A DNA stretch of 25,914 nt from a candidate division BRC1 bacterium ADurb.BinA292. GTDB taxonomy: Bacteria > Sumerlaeota > Sumerlaeia > MVZB01. Shown piece after piece: positions 9,901 to 15,590 of the stretch. Location of the stretch: contig MVZB01000011.1 in NCBI GenBank assembly GCA_002068205.1, positions 1-25,914 of the forward strand, written 5' to 3'. Within the stretch, counting starts at the first letter, position 1, and every line of letters begins with the position of its first letter. Position numbers and translations under genes: made by a program. The notes beneath the pieces are model-generated. The model saw only the letters and a list, made by a program, of their open reading frames with translations. It was not told the DNA's origin and did no database searches.

Positions 9901-10576
9901 TTACCGTTCGCCCGGTTTCTATCAGGTCGGTCACAAGCCCGGTTCGATCGGGCATCCGATCCCGGGCGTGGCGGTGCAGGTGCGCGATCCCGAGACGGGC
10001 GAACCGCGGGGGGTGAACGAAGAGGGGCTGCTGTGGGTGAAGGGGCCCAACGTGATGCAGGGCTACCTGGGGATGCCGGAGAAGACGGCCGAGGTCCTGC
10101 GCGACGGCTGGTACAACACCGGCGACATGGCGCGGATCGACGAGGACGGGTTCATTTTCATCACCGGCCGGTTGTCGCGCTTCAGCAAGATCGGCGGCGA
10201 AATGGTGCCGCACGGCAAGGTCGAGGACGCCATCAGCGAAGTGCTGAAGCTGGAAGAGACACAGGTGGCGGTGACCGGCGTTCCCGACGAGAAGAAGGGC
10301 GAACAGCTGGTAGTGCTGCACACGCTGGATGAAGCGCAGCTGGAAGGAGTGAGCGAAAAGCTGAGCGCCGCCGGGCTGCCCAACCTGTTCATCCCGCGGC
10401 GCGAGTTTTTCTTCAAGGTGGAGGCGCTGCCGCTGCTGGGGACGGGCAAGCTCGACCTGCAAGGGGTGCAGGCGCTGGCGCGGCAACTGGCGGCCGAACG
10501 CGCCGCCAACGGGAGCAATGGGGACGAAGTGGCGGCCAACGCGGGAGAGAAGGATGGCGAGGCCGGGCGGGCGTGA
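6965..10576 (+). CDS. aas: Fused lysophospholipid transporter / acyltransferase / acyl-ACP synthetase
   Basis: A 1203-residue three-module membrane protein. Residues about 45-440 form a multi-pass MFS transporter resembling LplT, starting FWSLVILQFQGALSDNIFRI. Residues about 460-660 are a PlsC-type acyltransferase with the NHVSFVD (484-490) HX4D catalytic motif and an FIEGQITRTG stretch. Residues about 690-1190 are an AMP-forming acyl synthetase with IIFSSGSTGLPKG (from 823), YGTTE (964-968) and GWYNTGD (1048-1054). In E. coli, LplT flips lysophospholipid inward and Aas reacylates it using acyl-ACP; here all steps are on one chain. The start is uncertain: ATG at 6965 or 7037, neither with a clear ribosome-binding site. 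Confidence 0.9.
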   Translation: MTNPSSMPDNRLSNQEFHIEANAPMSQSVPTPAPPAPAGAGRGFWSLVILQFQGALSDNIFRISLMLMASSILTDSSAQFGKYNALLGMLFPISYLLFSVWAGFLADRYSKRTVTLATKLAEVVLMLLAVGAFLSVGNLETATPRSLALPTVVLFLMFSQSAFFSPAKYAIIPELVPEHRLGWANGVIGLWTYLAIILGATVATGLVPLLKPNLLTGIPMLLVVLAVVGYVIGLRIARVPAANPQRPILTNPLPELRGYFGVIFKDRALTLTVLGLAYFWALGSVLLVHVLVWSRDSMGYGDQGQGAHFLLLALGIGIGSALAGALSRNRIEVGLIPVGALMMAAFAFPLALASPDNRVAMAICLALVALGGGIFSVPLNALLQQLTDPRDRGSLLAANNYVTNVAMLFATFLYWLANKAEISPNGIFVYVGFITLCGTALVLFFTPEALVRFAGYALTRTIYRIRVTGVEHIPASGPALIVSNHVSFVDALLLMAVTPRPIRFIAHESFFGKAFIGMFLRATRSIPVSASQGPRELIRSMKTAAEALRQGEIICIFIEGQITRTGMMLPFRRGYEFILKEAPAPLIPVYLYGVWGSIFSFSEGRFFWKWPRQVPYRVAVRFGAPLPHNVDPYRLRLILQELGADSAIAAKPDLPLVHHRMVASARREWRRFSMVDSVSTDPVSLGGLLWRTLVVARKLRPIWQGQERVGILLPPGIGGALVNFAAAFTGRTVINLNYTVGQDVLNSCAERTGMRTIITSLKFMERLKLECPVPAVYMEDLRTRPPLLEVIKCILAARFLPARRLEKFCGAIRHPGPDDPLTIIFSSGSTGLPKGVVLSHFNVTANLESFKQGVRFYPSDRLLGVLPFFHSFGYTVSLWGAVGIPIGAVYHYNPLDVKTIGEMCQRHKVTVIVSTATFMQHYIRRIAPEQFGGLNAVVAGAERLPESTRLRFLGKFGVDPLQGYGTTELSPVVSVNVDHYRSPGFYQVGHKPGSIGHPIPGVAVQVRDPETGEPRGVNEEGLLWVKGPNVMQGYLGMPEKTAEVLRDGWYNTGDMARIDEDGFIFITGRLSRFSKIGGEMVPHGKVEDAISEVLKLEETQVAVTGVPDEKKGEQLVVLHTLDEAQLEGVSEKLSAAGLPNLFIPRREFFFKVEALPLLGTGKLDLQGVQALARQLAAERAANGSNGDEVAANAGEKDGEAGRA

Positions 10577-10666
10577 TCGCGATGCATCGGCCGAGCATGG
10601 CGAAGATCGTTTCGAACAGACCCGCAGACTGAGCGGAGAAGCCCGGCAACGGGGGGGAGTCCAGCG

Positions 10667-11092
10667 ATGAGCGTGTACCAGCACGAAATCGTGGTGCGGA
10701 CCGCCGGCCACGGCGACATGCACGACCTGACCGACGAGGTCGCGACGCTCGTCGGCCAGAGCGGGATCGAGCGCGGCCTGGCGCATGTGTTCAACATCGG
10801 GTCGACGGCGGCGATCGGGACGATCGAATTCGAACCGGGGCTCCAGCGCGACCTGCCCGACATCCTCGACAAACTGATGCCGCCCAGCCGCGCCTACGGG
10901 CACGAACAGGCCTGGCACGACGGCAACGGCCACAGCCACCTGCAGGCGACGGTGCTCGGGCCGGAGCTGACTGTTCCGATTCGTGACGGCCGGCTGCTGC
11001 TGGGCACCTGGCAGCAGATCTTTCATCTGGAATGCGACGTGAAGCCGCGCGAGCGGCGGGTCGTCGTCACCATCCTGGGAGAGCCGGCATGA
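10667..11092 (+). CDS. yjbQ: YjbQ / UPF0047 family protein
   Basis: A 141-residue protein with the full UPF0047 fold length. The C-terminal half contains HEQAWHDGNGHSHLQATVLG followed by GTWQQIFHLECD, the conserved histidine-rich block of YjbQ. YjbQ proteins are annotated as having weak thiamine-phosphate synthase activity in E. coli; the physiological role is unsettled. A GGGGGGAG ribosome-binding site sits 7 nt before the ATG. Its stop overlaps the next gene's ATG by 4 bp (ATGA), so the two are probably translated together. Confidence 0.9.
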   Translation: MSVYQHEIVVRTAGHGDMHDLTDEVATLVGQSGIERGLAHVFNIGSTAAIGTIEFEPGLQRDLPDILDKLMPPSRAYGHEQAWHDGNGHSHLQATVLGPELTVPIRDGRLLLGTWQQIFHLECDVKPRERRVVVTILGEPA

Positions 11093-11436
11093 CGCGGGAA
11101 GGCAAGGCGCTGACGCTGGCGGAGTGCCAGCGGGCGGTCGACGACTGGATCCGGACGGTCGGGGTGCGCTACTTCTCCGAGCTGACCAACATGGCGGTGC
11201 TGACGGAAGAGGTGGGCGAACTGGCGCGGCTGATGGCGCGGCAATACGGCGACCAGAGCTTCAAGCCGGGCGAGGAGCAGCTCGACCTCGGCGAGGAACT
11301 GGCCGATGTGCTGTTCGTGCTGATCTGTCTGGCGAATCAGACGGGGGTCGATCTGGAACAGGCGTTTGAAAAGACGATGGAGAAGAAAAGTAGCCGGGAC
11401 CGGGACCGGCATCGAAGGAATGAGAAGCTGAGTTAG
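11089..11436 (+). CDS. MazG-like nucleotide pyrophosphohydrolase
   Basis: ATG at 11089 gives 115 residues and a 4-bp overlap with yjbQ. The metal-binding pattern of all-alpha NTP pyrophosphohydrolases is present: EEVGE (40-44) and EELAD (69-73), i.e. ExxE then ExxD about 25 residues later. The tail SSRDRDRHRRNEKL resembles the conserved end of the family. Such enzymes hydrolyse nucleoside triphosphates to monophosphate and pyrophosphate, often clearing non-canonical nucleotides. The single short domain places it with MazG-like house-cleaning enzymes; the substrate cannot be told. Confidence 0.85.
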   Translation: MTREGKALTLAECQRAVDDWIRTVGVRYFSELTNMAVLTEEVGELARLMARQYGDQSFKPGEEQLDLGEELADVLFVLICLANQTGVDLEQAFEKTMEKKSSRDRDRHRRNEKLS

Positions 11437-11487
11437 GGGAAATTCGAAGCTCGAACCACGAAATTCGAAACAACATTAAAATTCTAA
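11437..11487 (+). repeat. Left arm of an AT-rich inverted repeat
   Basis: The arm starts on the base after the MazG-like stop codon and reads GGGAAATTCGAAGCTCGAAC and onward to TAAAATTC. It aligns with the reverse complement of 11735-11785, roughly 70% by eye with a few gaps. Base composition is far more AT-rich than the neighbouring genes. A diverged third copy may lie near 12957-12980. Confidence 0.6.
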
Positions 11488-11531
11488 TGCCTAAACAGTT
11501 GTAGTAATTTACGAACGGCTTCCATTTGGCG

Positions 11532-11636
11532 CCGTCCCTACGGGACTCTTCCCTTTCTTATTTCCTCGCTTCCCGCCACTGAAGTGGCGGGCTGAAATCT
11601 GCCGTCCCTGACGGGACTGGCATCGGACGAGTCCGG
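11532..11636. repeat. REP-like palindromic element, copy 1
   Basis: The element contains CCGTCCCTACGGGAC, a central perfect palindrome CCCGCCACT-GA-AGTGGCGGG (11572-11591), GCTGAAATCTG, CCGTCCCTGACGGGACTGG and a final GTCCGG. A second copy at 21951-22056 has the same order and spacing. The stem-loop design and intergenic placement resemble bacterial REP/BIME elements. No transposase is present in the window. Confidence 0.75.
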
Positions 11637-11734
11637 AAAACCATCGATCGTTCAATTCGGTGATTCCTGGCCCGTAGCTTCATCCCTCGTTGTGAACGGC
11701 AGGTGCACGACAAAATCGTTGATGATTGGATTCT

Positions 11735-11785
11735 GTGAATTTTGACTTGATTCGATTTGCGATGTTCGAATTTCGGAATTTCCCG
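11735..11785 (-). repeat. Right arm of the AT-rich inverted repeat
   Basis: Read on the minus strand it begins GCGGGAAATTCCGAAATTCG within 3 nt of the amidase stop codon and continues to CAAAATTC. It mirrors 11437-11487, so the two convergent genes are each followed directly by one arm. The pair encloses the REP-like element. Confidence 0.6.
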
Positions 11786-11786
11786 C

Positions 11787-12590
11787 CTACTGTCTCAGCC
11801 TTGCCAGCCGGACGGCGTCCTCCAGCAGGCCGGGGCAATCGGTTGAGGCGAAGCCGTTGATGCCGCGCCAGTCGCGATGGCCGCGGATCGTCATCTTGCG
11901 TCCGTAGTACTCCTGAATCATTTCGGCCAGGTCGACGACCGAGGAGACCATTGGCTCGGGGGGGCGGCGGCTGACGAAATTGCCGAGCCCGCAGATGCCG
12001 ATGTTGCCCGCGTTGTTGCGGCCATCGGGGGTCGAGCCGACATGCGTCCCCTTGCGGCCGACGATGCGGCCTTCCCACACTTCGCCGCGACTGTCGACGA
12101 AGAAGTGATAGCCGACGTCGGCGGCGTCGAGCCGGCTATGCGGGCGCGTATGGTCGCGATAGATCGAACGGATCAGCTCGGCCGGCGGGTTGTTGCTGAT
12201 CGCGCCCGTGTGATGAATCGTGATGAATTTGGCGGCGCCGATCGGCTCCCATGTGCGGTCGCGTTCGGGCTGGGGGGGAAACGCGTGGCCGCCGGTCCAC
12301 TCCTCACGCTCGTGGAACCGCCGCCCCAGCCGCTGGCGGAGGTATTCGGCCAGGCTCATCGAGAGGGCGGGGGTTGGGGTCTCGGCCTGAAGGGCGGCGT
12401 CGTCGGCCAGGCGCGTGCCGGCGGGGTTCGGCGGCGCGGCCGTCACGATCAGGACGGTCGCCGCGAAGACCGCGACCGCGCCCGCCGCAAAGATGGCCAT
12501 CCGGCGCGAAAACGGATGGGACTGGGCTCGGCTGGGTCGGTCGGGATTCATCCGAGTCAGGGGCCCCTCGATCGGGATCAGGCGGGCCAT
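11787..12590 (-). CDS. Membrane-anchored N-acetylmuramoyl-L-alanine amidase (Amidase_2/PGRP type)
   Basis: A 267-residue protein from the first ATG. A hydrophobic segment at about 31-51 would anchor or export it. The catalytic domain begins near 120 with FITIHHTG (zinc ligand His126 or 127) and has YHFFVDSRGEVWEGR (161-175), GHRDW (His238) and STDCPG (Cys252), the zinc site of T7-lysozyme/PGRP-like amidases. These cleave the bond between MurNAc and the stem peptide of peptidoglycan. An internal ATG at 12551 would also retain the membrane segment; neither start has a clear ribosome-binding site. It is a single gene, not part of the Psp operon. Confidence 0.88.
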   Translation of the reverse strand: MARLIPIEGPLTRMNPDRPSRAQSHPFSRRMAIFAAGAVAVFAATVLIVTAAPPNPAGTRLADDAALQAETPTPALSMSLAEYLRQRLGRRFHEREEWTGGHAFPPQPERDRTWEPIGAAKFITIHHTGAISNNPPAELIRSIYRDHTRPHSRLDAADVGYHFFVDSRGEVWEGRIVGRKGTHVGSTPDGRNNAGNIGICGLGNFVSRRPPEPMVSSVVDLAEMIQEYYGRKMTIRGHRDWRGINGFASTDCPGLLEDAVRLARLRQ

Positions 12591-12602
12591 TCGCCCGCAT
12601 GC

Positions 12603-12631
12603 AGATTAGCACAAGCCAACGGCAATGCCTA
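12603..12631 (-). promoter_or_regulatory. Possible promoter of the amidase gene
   Basis: On the minus strand TAGGCA (12626-12631) and TAATCT (12603-12608) are 17 nt apart, with TGC just before the -10 box (extended -10). Transcription would start about 5-10 nt before the first amidase ATG, which would favour the second ATG (12551) as the real start. Only moderate box matches. Confidence 0.35.
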
Positions 12632-13026
12632 CCCGGCAGGCGCCGCCGGGGGGGCCCTGGTTGCGGCTCGTGGCGGAACCGGGTTTCGCGGTGTGGGCGC
12701 CCGCGAACCCCTGCGGACGTGAGGAATTGAGGAAGGGAGAAACTTCAGTGGGTTTGCGCCAGCCGCGTGGCCCGGGGCGGCTCGGACGGTTACCTGCCTG
12801 GTTCCCGTGCGCGGGAATTCCCCACGCGTTGGCCGCGGCATCGGTGGCACTCTCGGGGATCGGTCCGGTATGCGTATGCCAATGATCCGGGGCCCGACCC
12901 CGTGACCCTTCCTCGTGTTTAAGGAGGTTCCTCGCGGCAAAAAGGTTGCACTGGAATGGAACTCGAAGCACGAAGTTGCGCCTGGTGAAGGCGGTTTTTC
13001 GGCAGATCCCGCGAAATCCAACAGGT
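12632..13026. other. Intergenic region without a supported gene
   Basis: GC-rich sequence between the amidase promoter region and the pspC repeat array. The open frames here are short, lack recognisable domains and have shadow-type composition. A diverged AT-type repeat resembling the 11437 element occurs near 12957-12980 (ACTCGAAGCACGAAGTT). Nothing else was recognised. Confidence 0.45.
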
Positions 13027-13065
13027 GGCGATACCGATGGCGATACCGATACCGCTGGCGATCGC
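13027..13065. repeat. GATACCGAT tandem array abutting the pspC stop
   Basis: Two perfect tandem 12-mers GGCGATACCGAT (13027-13038 and 13039-13050) are followed by ACCGCT and GGCGATCGC, running into the pspC stop codon (13065-13067). Related units occur at 13486-13514, 23876-23892 and 23949-23962. Confidence 0.75.
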
Positions 13066-13457
13066 TAAAGCCGACGGTACTCTTCCTCGAGTTCGAACTC
13101 GGGGGAGGTGACGATCGATTCGATCCGCTGGAGGCGCCGGTCGAGCGCCTGGAAGCGTTGGCGCAGCTTGCCCATGGCGGCGCCCCTGGAGACGTGATAC
13201 AGGTCCCACAGTTCCTCTTCCTGTTCGCTCTCGAAAGCGGGGCGGAGCGGCGCGGGCGGCAGGATGACCCCCAGCACGATGTAGAGCAAAATCAGGGGGA
13301 AGAAGCCGCTGAAGATGAACAGGATCACCGCGAGGAGCCGGACGCCGGCGGGACTGAAATCGAAGTGCTCGGCCAGGCCGCCGCAGACGCCCAGCAGCAT
13401 GCGGTCGGTGCTGCTGCGGAAGAGCCTGGGTCGCCCGGCATACGAACGGTGTTTCAT
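13065..13457 (-). CDS. pspC: PspC domain protein
   Basis: ATG at 13457 gives 130 residues with AAAGGG five to eight nt upstream, preferable to the ATG five codons earlier, which lacks a binding site. The PspC domain is clear: RLFRSSTDRMLLGVCGGLAE, then a hydrophobic pair of segments LLAVILFIFSGFFPLILLYI and VLGVILPP. The C-terminus carries LRQRFQALDRRLQRIESIVT followed by SPEFELEEEYRRL, a predicted amphipathic helix common in PspC. PspC is an inner-membrane sensor that binds PspA in the envelope-stress response. It is the last gene of the Psp operon. Confidence 0.9.
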   Translation of the reverse strand: MKHRSYAGRPRLFRSSTDRMLLGVCGGLAEHFDFSPAGVRLLAVILFIFSGFFPLILLYIVLGVILPPAPLRPAFESEQEEELWDLYHVSRGAAMGKLRQRFQALDRRLQRIESIVTSPEFELEEEYRRL

Positions 13458-13483
13458 TTCAGTCCCTTTCATCGCCCGTATGG

Positions 13484-13615
13484 CTATCGCTCTCGGGATC
13501 GAGATCGCGATCGCTGCATCAGGATCGTTGCCAGGTTTTCCAGCCGGCGTTCCATCTCGTCGGCCCGGTGCATCAAGCTATGGCTTTGCCAGGGAAGCCA
13601 TGGTCCGTTCCTCAC
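13484..13615 (-). CDS. Small 43-codon ORF resembling the PspB-like C-terminus
   Basis: A GTG at 13615 overlaps the TGA of the upstream membrane-protein gene by 4 bp and opens a 43-codon frame containing MERRLENLATILMQR and ending RSRSRSRER. The first segment matches MERRIENLETILLER of the PspB-like protein (14114-14392) at 11 of 15 residues. The Arg-Ser tail is encoded by GATCGCGATC-type repeat DNA at 13486-13514. No membrane segment is present. It may be a decayed second PspB-like gene or a real small coupled protein. An ATG at codon 15 is an alternative start. Confidence 0.45.
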   Translation of the reverse strand: MRNGPWLPWQSHSLMHRADEMERRLENLATILMQRSRSRSRER

Positions 13616-14055
13616 CAGGGTTCAAAGTGGCGGCGGCGCATCCGCTCGGCCAGAACTCCTTCGAGGCGCGCCATCCGCTCCTCCGCGCGGCGGAGGCTCT
13701 CATCCATGGCGGCGTGGATGTCGTCGCGCCGGCGCATCGAATGGCCGTAGTGGCTGCGCCAGGCGGCCGCGGCGCGGGGGCGGTCGCCGCGCCGGAAGAG
13801 GGCGCGCAGGATGAGCCCGCCGATCGCGAGAAGCGCCACGCCGAGCAGGACGAGCGTCAGCCCGGCCTTCACGATGAGCAGCACCAGGCCGCCGACCAGC
13901 TTGAGCACGAATCCGACGATGCCGAAGACGAAGCTCAGGAGGCCGGCGACGAGGCCGACAAGACCGCCCAGGACGCCCGCGACGAGGCCGCAGAGCAGCC
14001 AGACGCCCAGCATGACCAGGGCGATGATTCCGATCAGCTTGAGCATTCTCTCCAT
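13612..14055 (-). CDS. Psp-operon multi-pass membrane protein of unknown function
   Basis: ATG at 14055 (147 residues) has AAGGA 6 nt upstream; an ATG five codons earlier has none. Residues about 5-85 are almost entirely hydrophobic and glycine-rich (GLVAGVLGGLVGLVAGLLSF, then LIVKAGLTLVLLGVALLAIG), enough for three or so membrane passes. A charged C-terminal helix with MDESLRRAEERMARLEGVLA follows, similar in spacing to the PspB-like tail. I do not recognise the family. Its position between the PspB-like and pspC genes suggests a membrane partner in the Psp response. Confidence 0.8.
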   Translation of the reverse strand: MERMLKLIGIIALVMLGVWLLCGLVAGVLGGLVGLVAGLLSFVFGIVGFVLKLVGGLVLLIVKAGLTLVLLGVALLAIGGLILRALFRRGDRPRAAAAWRSHYGHSMRRRDDIHAAMDESLRRAEERMARLEGVLAERMRRRHFEPW

Positions 14056-14113
14056 CCTTGTTCCTTCCATGATGCGCCGAAATTTCGTCCGATAGTGTTG
14101 ATTAGGCGCCGAT

Positions 14114-14392
14114 TCAGAGCCGTTCCGCGGCGCCGGAGCGCCCGCGCTCCAGCAGAATCGTCTCCAGGTTCTCGATGCGCCGTTCCATCTTCTCCATGCC
14201 GCTCATCAGGGCGCGCAGCTCGTCCTGGGCGGCGCGTTGCGCGTTCAGCGATTCCTCGCGGCGGTTGCCGCCCCGGACGACGCGGAATCCCACCCACACG
14301 ATCAGCGCGATCAGGAGCAGCGGGCCGAGGGCCGCGATCGCGAAGAGCATAACGGGCATCAGGATGGCCGCAAGCGGGATGATGGGTTCCAT
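14114..14392 (-). CDS. PspB-like small membrane protein
   Basis: A 92-residue protein with a long hydrophobic N-terminus (about residues 5-40, ending LIALIVWVGFRVVRG) and a charged helical C-terminus containing MEKMERRIENLETILLER. That layout, one membrane segment plus a coiled-coil tail with an R-I-x-x-L-E-x-I-L pattern, matches PspB, though sequence similarity is too low to be certain. AAGGA is 9 nt upstream of the ATG. PspB works with PspC to recruit PspA to stressed membranes. Confidence 0.75.
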   Translation of the reverse strand: MEPIIPLAAILMPVMLFAIAALGPLLLIALIVWVGFRVVRGGNRREESLNAQRAAQDELRALMSGMEKMERRIENLETILLERGRSGAAERL

Positions 14393-14573
14393 GGATCAGC
14401 GTCCTTCGTTTCCGCGAATTCGCGCGCTCAAGCAATTCCAGGCTGGCGGCCTCATCGGTTGCGGCGGGGCGTGGACCAGGCGTGCCCGACTTCAAGATTA
14501 CCATAGCAACGGGGCCGAGCGTGAGGATGACAGGGCTGGGGGGAGCTGAGGTTCAGCGGGCGGCACCGTTTCG

Positions 14574-14601
14574 ATCATGCAAGACCTCAAAGACCAATCA
14601 A
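14574..14601 (-). promoter_or_regulatory. Weak candidate internal promoter before the PspB-like gene
   Basis: In the 277-nt gap after pspA, TTGATT (14596-14601) and CATGAT (14574-14579) are 16 nt apart on the minus strand, each matching four of six consensus bases. It could give stress-independent expression of the membrane genes. The rest of the gap (14393-14669) shows no credible gene or terminator. Confidence 0.25.
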
Positions 14602-14669
14602 GCCGATTCGGGATGCGGCGCGGCCGACTGCCCCCCACGGGATCCCTTGCACGACGCCCAGGCGGCGTT

Positions 14670-15356
14670 TCAAGCGTTCCGCCCGGCCGAACCCGACCGG
14701 AGCTGCTCCTTCAGCCGCTCCAGTTCCTGCTCGATCTCGTCGCTGTATTCCAGGTCGGCCAGCTCGTCGCGCAGCGTGGGACGGCGCGGGCGCAGGCTGT
14801 CGACCAGGTCGGCCTCGGCCTCCAGCCGGTCGATGCCGCGCTCGTAGGCTTCGAACCTGGCGAACGCCTCGGTCGTATCGACGCGGCGGACGTGGGCGGC
14901 GGTACGGAAGCGCGACTCGGCGGCCTGGCGGCGCTGGATGATCGTCCGCTGCTTCTCGCGCGCGTCGTTGAGCTTGGCTTCGAGCTGGGCGATGTCGTCC
15001 TTGAAGCTGGCGACGTTCTCGCGCGTGCGGTCCAGTTCCTCCTCGAGCGAGCGGACGCGCTGTTCGTGGCGGCGCTTCTCGGCCAGCGCCGCGCGGGCCA
15101 GGTCCTCGCGCTGCTTCTGGAGGGCGAGGCCGGCTTTGGCCTCCCAGTCCGCGGCCTCGCGGCGGGCGCCCTTGAGCGCGCGCTCGAGCTTCTTCTGCTC
15201 GGCCAGGACGCCGGCGCAGTTGGACTTGACCTCGATCAGCGTGTCCTCCATCTCCTGGATCATCAGCCGGACCATTTTTTCGGGGTCCTCGGCCCGGTCC
15301 AGGATCGCGTTGAGGTTGGCGCTGACGATGTCGCGGAATCGGGTGAAGATGCCCAT
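14670..15356 (-). CDS. pspA: Phage shock protein A
   Basis: ATG at 15356 gives 228 residues starting MGIFTRFRDIVSANLNAILD, the conserved amphipathic PspA N-terminus, followed by AEDPEKMVRLMIQEMEDTL and a long coiled coil to about residue 200. Length fits PspA/IM30. PspA binds damaged membrane and, in enterobacteria, inhibits PspF. AAGGA lies 9 nt upstream. A second ATG with the same upstream sequence lies 18 codons earlier in frame (15410) and would add MGFATGDLTDRQPQGSIA, which is not PspA-like. The gene is divergent from pspF and preceded by a sigma-54 promoter. Confidence 0.93.
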   Translation of the reverse strand: MGIFTRFRDIVSANLNAILDRAEDPEKMVRLMIQEMEDTLIEVKSNCAGVLAEQKKLERALKGARREAADWEAKAGLALQKQREDLARAALAEKRRHEQRVRSLEEELDRTRENVASFKDDIAQLEAKLNDAREKQRTIIQRRQAAESRFRTAAHVRRVDTTEAFARFEAYERGIDRLEAEADLVDSLRPRRPTLRDELADLEYSDEIEQELERLKEQLRSGSAGRNA

Positions 15357-15423
15357 GGCGATGCTTCCTTGTGGTTGACGGTCTGTGAGATCGCCGGTGG
15401 CGAAGCCCATGGCGATGCTTCCT
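15351..15423 (-). repeat. Duplicated pspA ribosome-binding and start region
   Basis: AGGAAGCATCGCCATGGGC (minus strand) occurs at 15351-15369 and again at 15405-15423, exactly 54 nt apart. Each copy contains the ribosome-binding site, start codon and second codon. The inferred sigma-54 transcript would include both, so two in-frame starts compete. Confidence 0.8.
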
Positions 15424-15439
15424 GTTGGCGGGTGGCGAG

Positions 15440-15455
15440 TGCGAGAACCGGGCCA
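15440..15455 (-). promoter_or_regulatory. Sigma-54 promoter of pspA
   Basis: TGGCCCGGTTCTCGCA on the minus strand has the invariant GG and GC separated by 10 nt and matches the TGGC-N7-TTGCA pattern except for TCGCA at the -12 element. Transcription would begin near 15428, about 20 nt before the upstream ATG and 70 nt before the PspA start. A sigma-54 promoter between divergent pspA and pspF is the known enterobacterial arrangement. Confidence 0.75.
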
Positions 15456-15490
15456 AAGGCTCTGATTTCAGATAAGTGATGTTTTATCAA

Positions 15491-15496
15491 TATAAT
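15491..15496 (+). promoter_or_regulatory. Possible -10 box for pspF
   Basis: A perfect TATAAT lies in an AT-rich stretch about 95 nt before pspF. The -35 partner at 17-18 nt (TTCAGA/TCAGAT) is weak. The same AT-rich DNA could also simply ease bending between enhancer and sigma-54 promoter. Confidence 0.35.
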
Positions 15497-15553
15497 ACGT
15501 GAAATCGGGCGCGTAACGATGGCCGATTTTGAGTGGTCTTGTAGACATATTTT

Positions 15554-15568
15554 TGGTGATTCACACCA
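15554..15568. promoter_or_regulatory. Candidate PspF upstream activating site
   Basis: TGGTG-ATTCA-CACCA is a perfect 5-bp inverted repeat located about 100-115 bp upstream of the sigma-54 -24 element and 23 bp before the pspF start. Position and symmetry suit an enhancer for PspF acting on pspA and possibly autoregulating pspF. No known binding matrix was matched. Confidence 0.45.
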
Positions 15569-15590
15569 TTAATCTGGCTACAGTCACCAC

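Noticed and set aside
8768..11026. A 752-codon open frame on the minus strand, antisense to the aas fusion and yjbQ
   Set aside because: It is rich in His, Arg, Gln and Asp with no recognisable domain, typical of the antisense frame of GC-rich genes, and the plus-strand protein is unmistakable.
13027..13065. CRISPR-like array
   Set aside because: The units are 6-12 nt with no spacers, there are only a few copies, and no cas gene is present.
14034..14504. A 156-codon minus-strand frame spanning the pspA to PspB-like gap
   Set aside because: It overlaps the PspB-like gene in another frame and has Arg/Pro-rich shadow composition with no ribosome-binding site.
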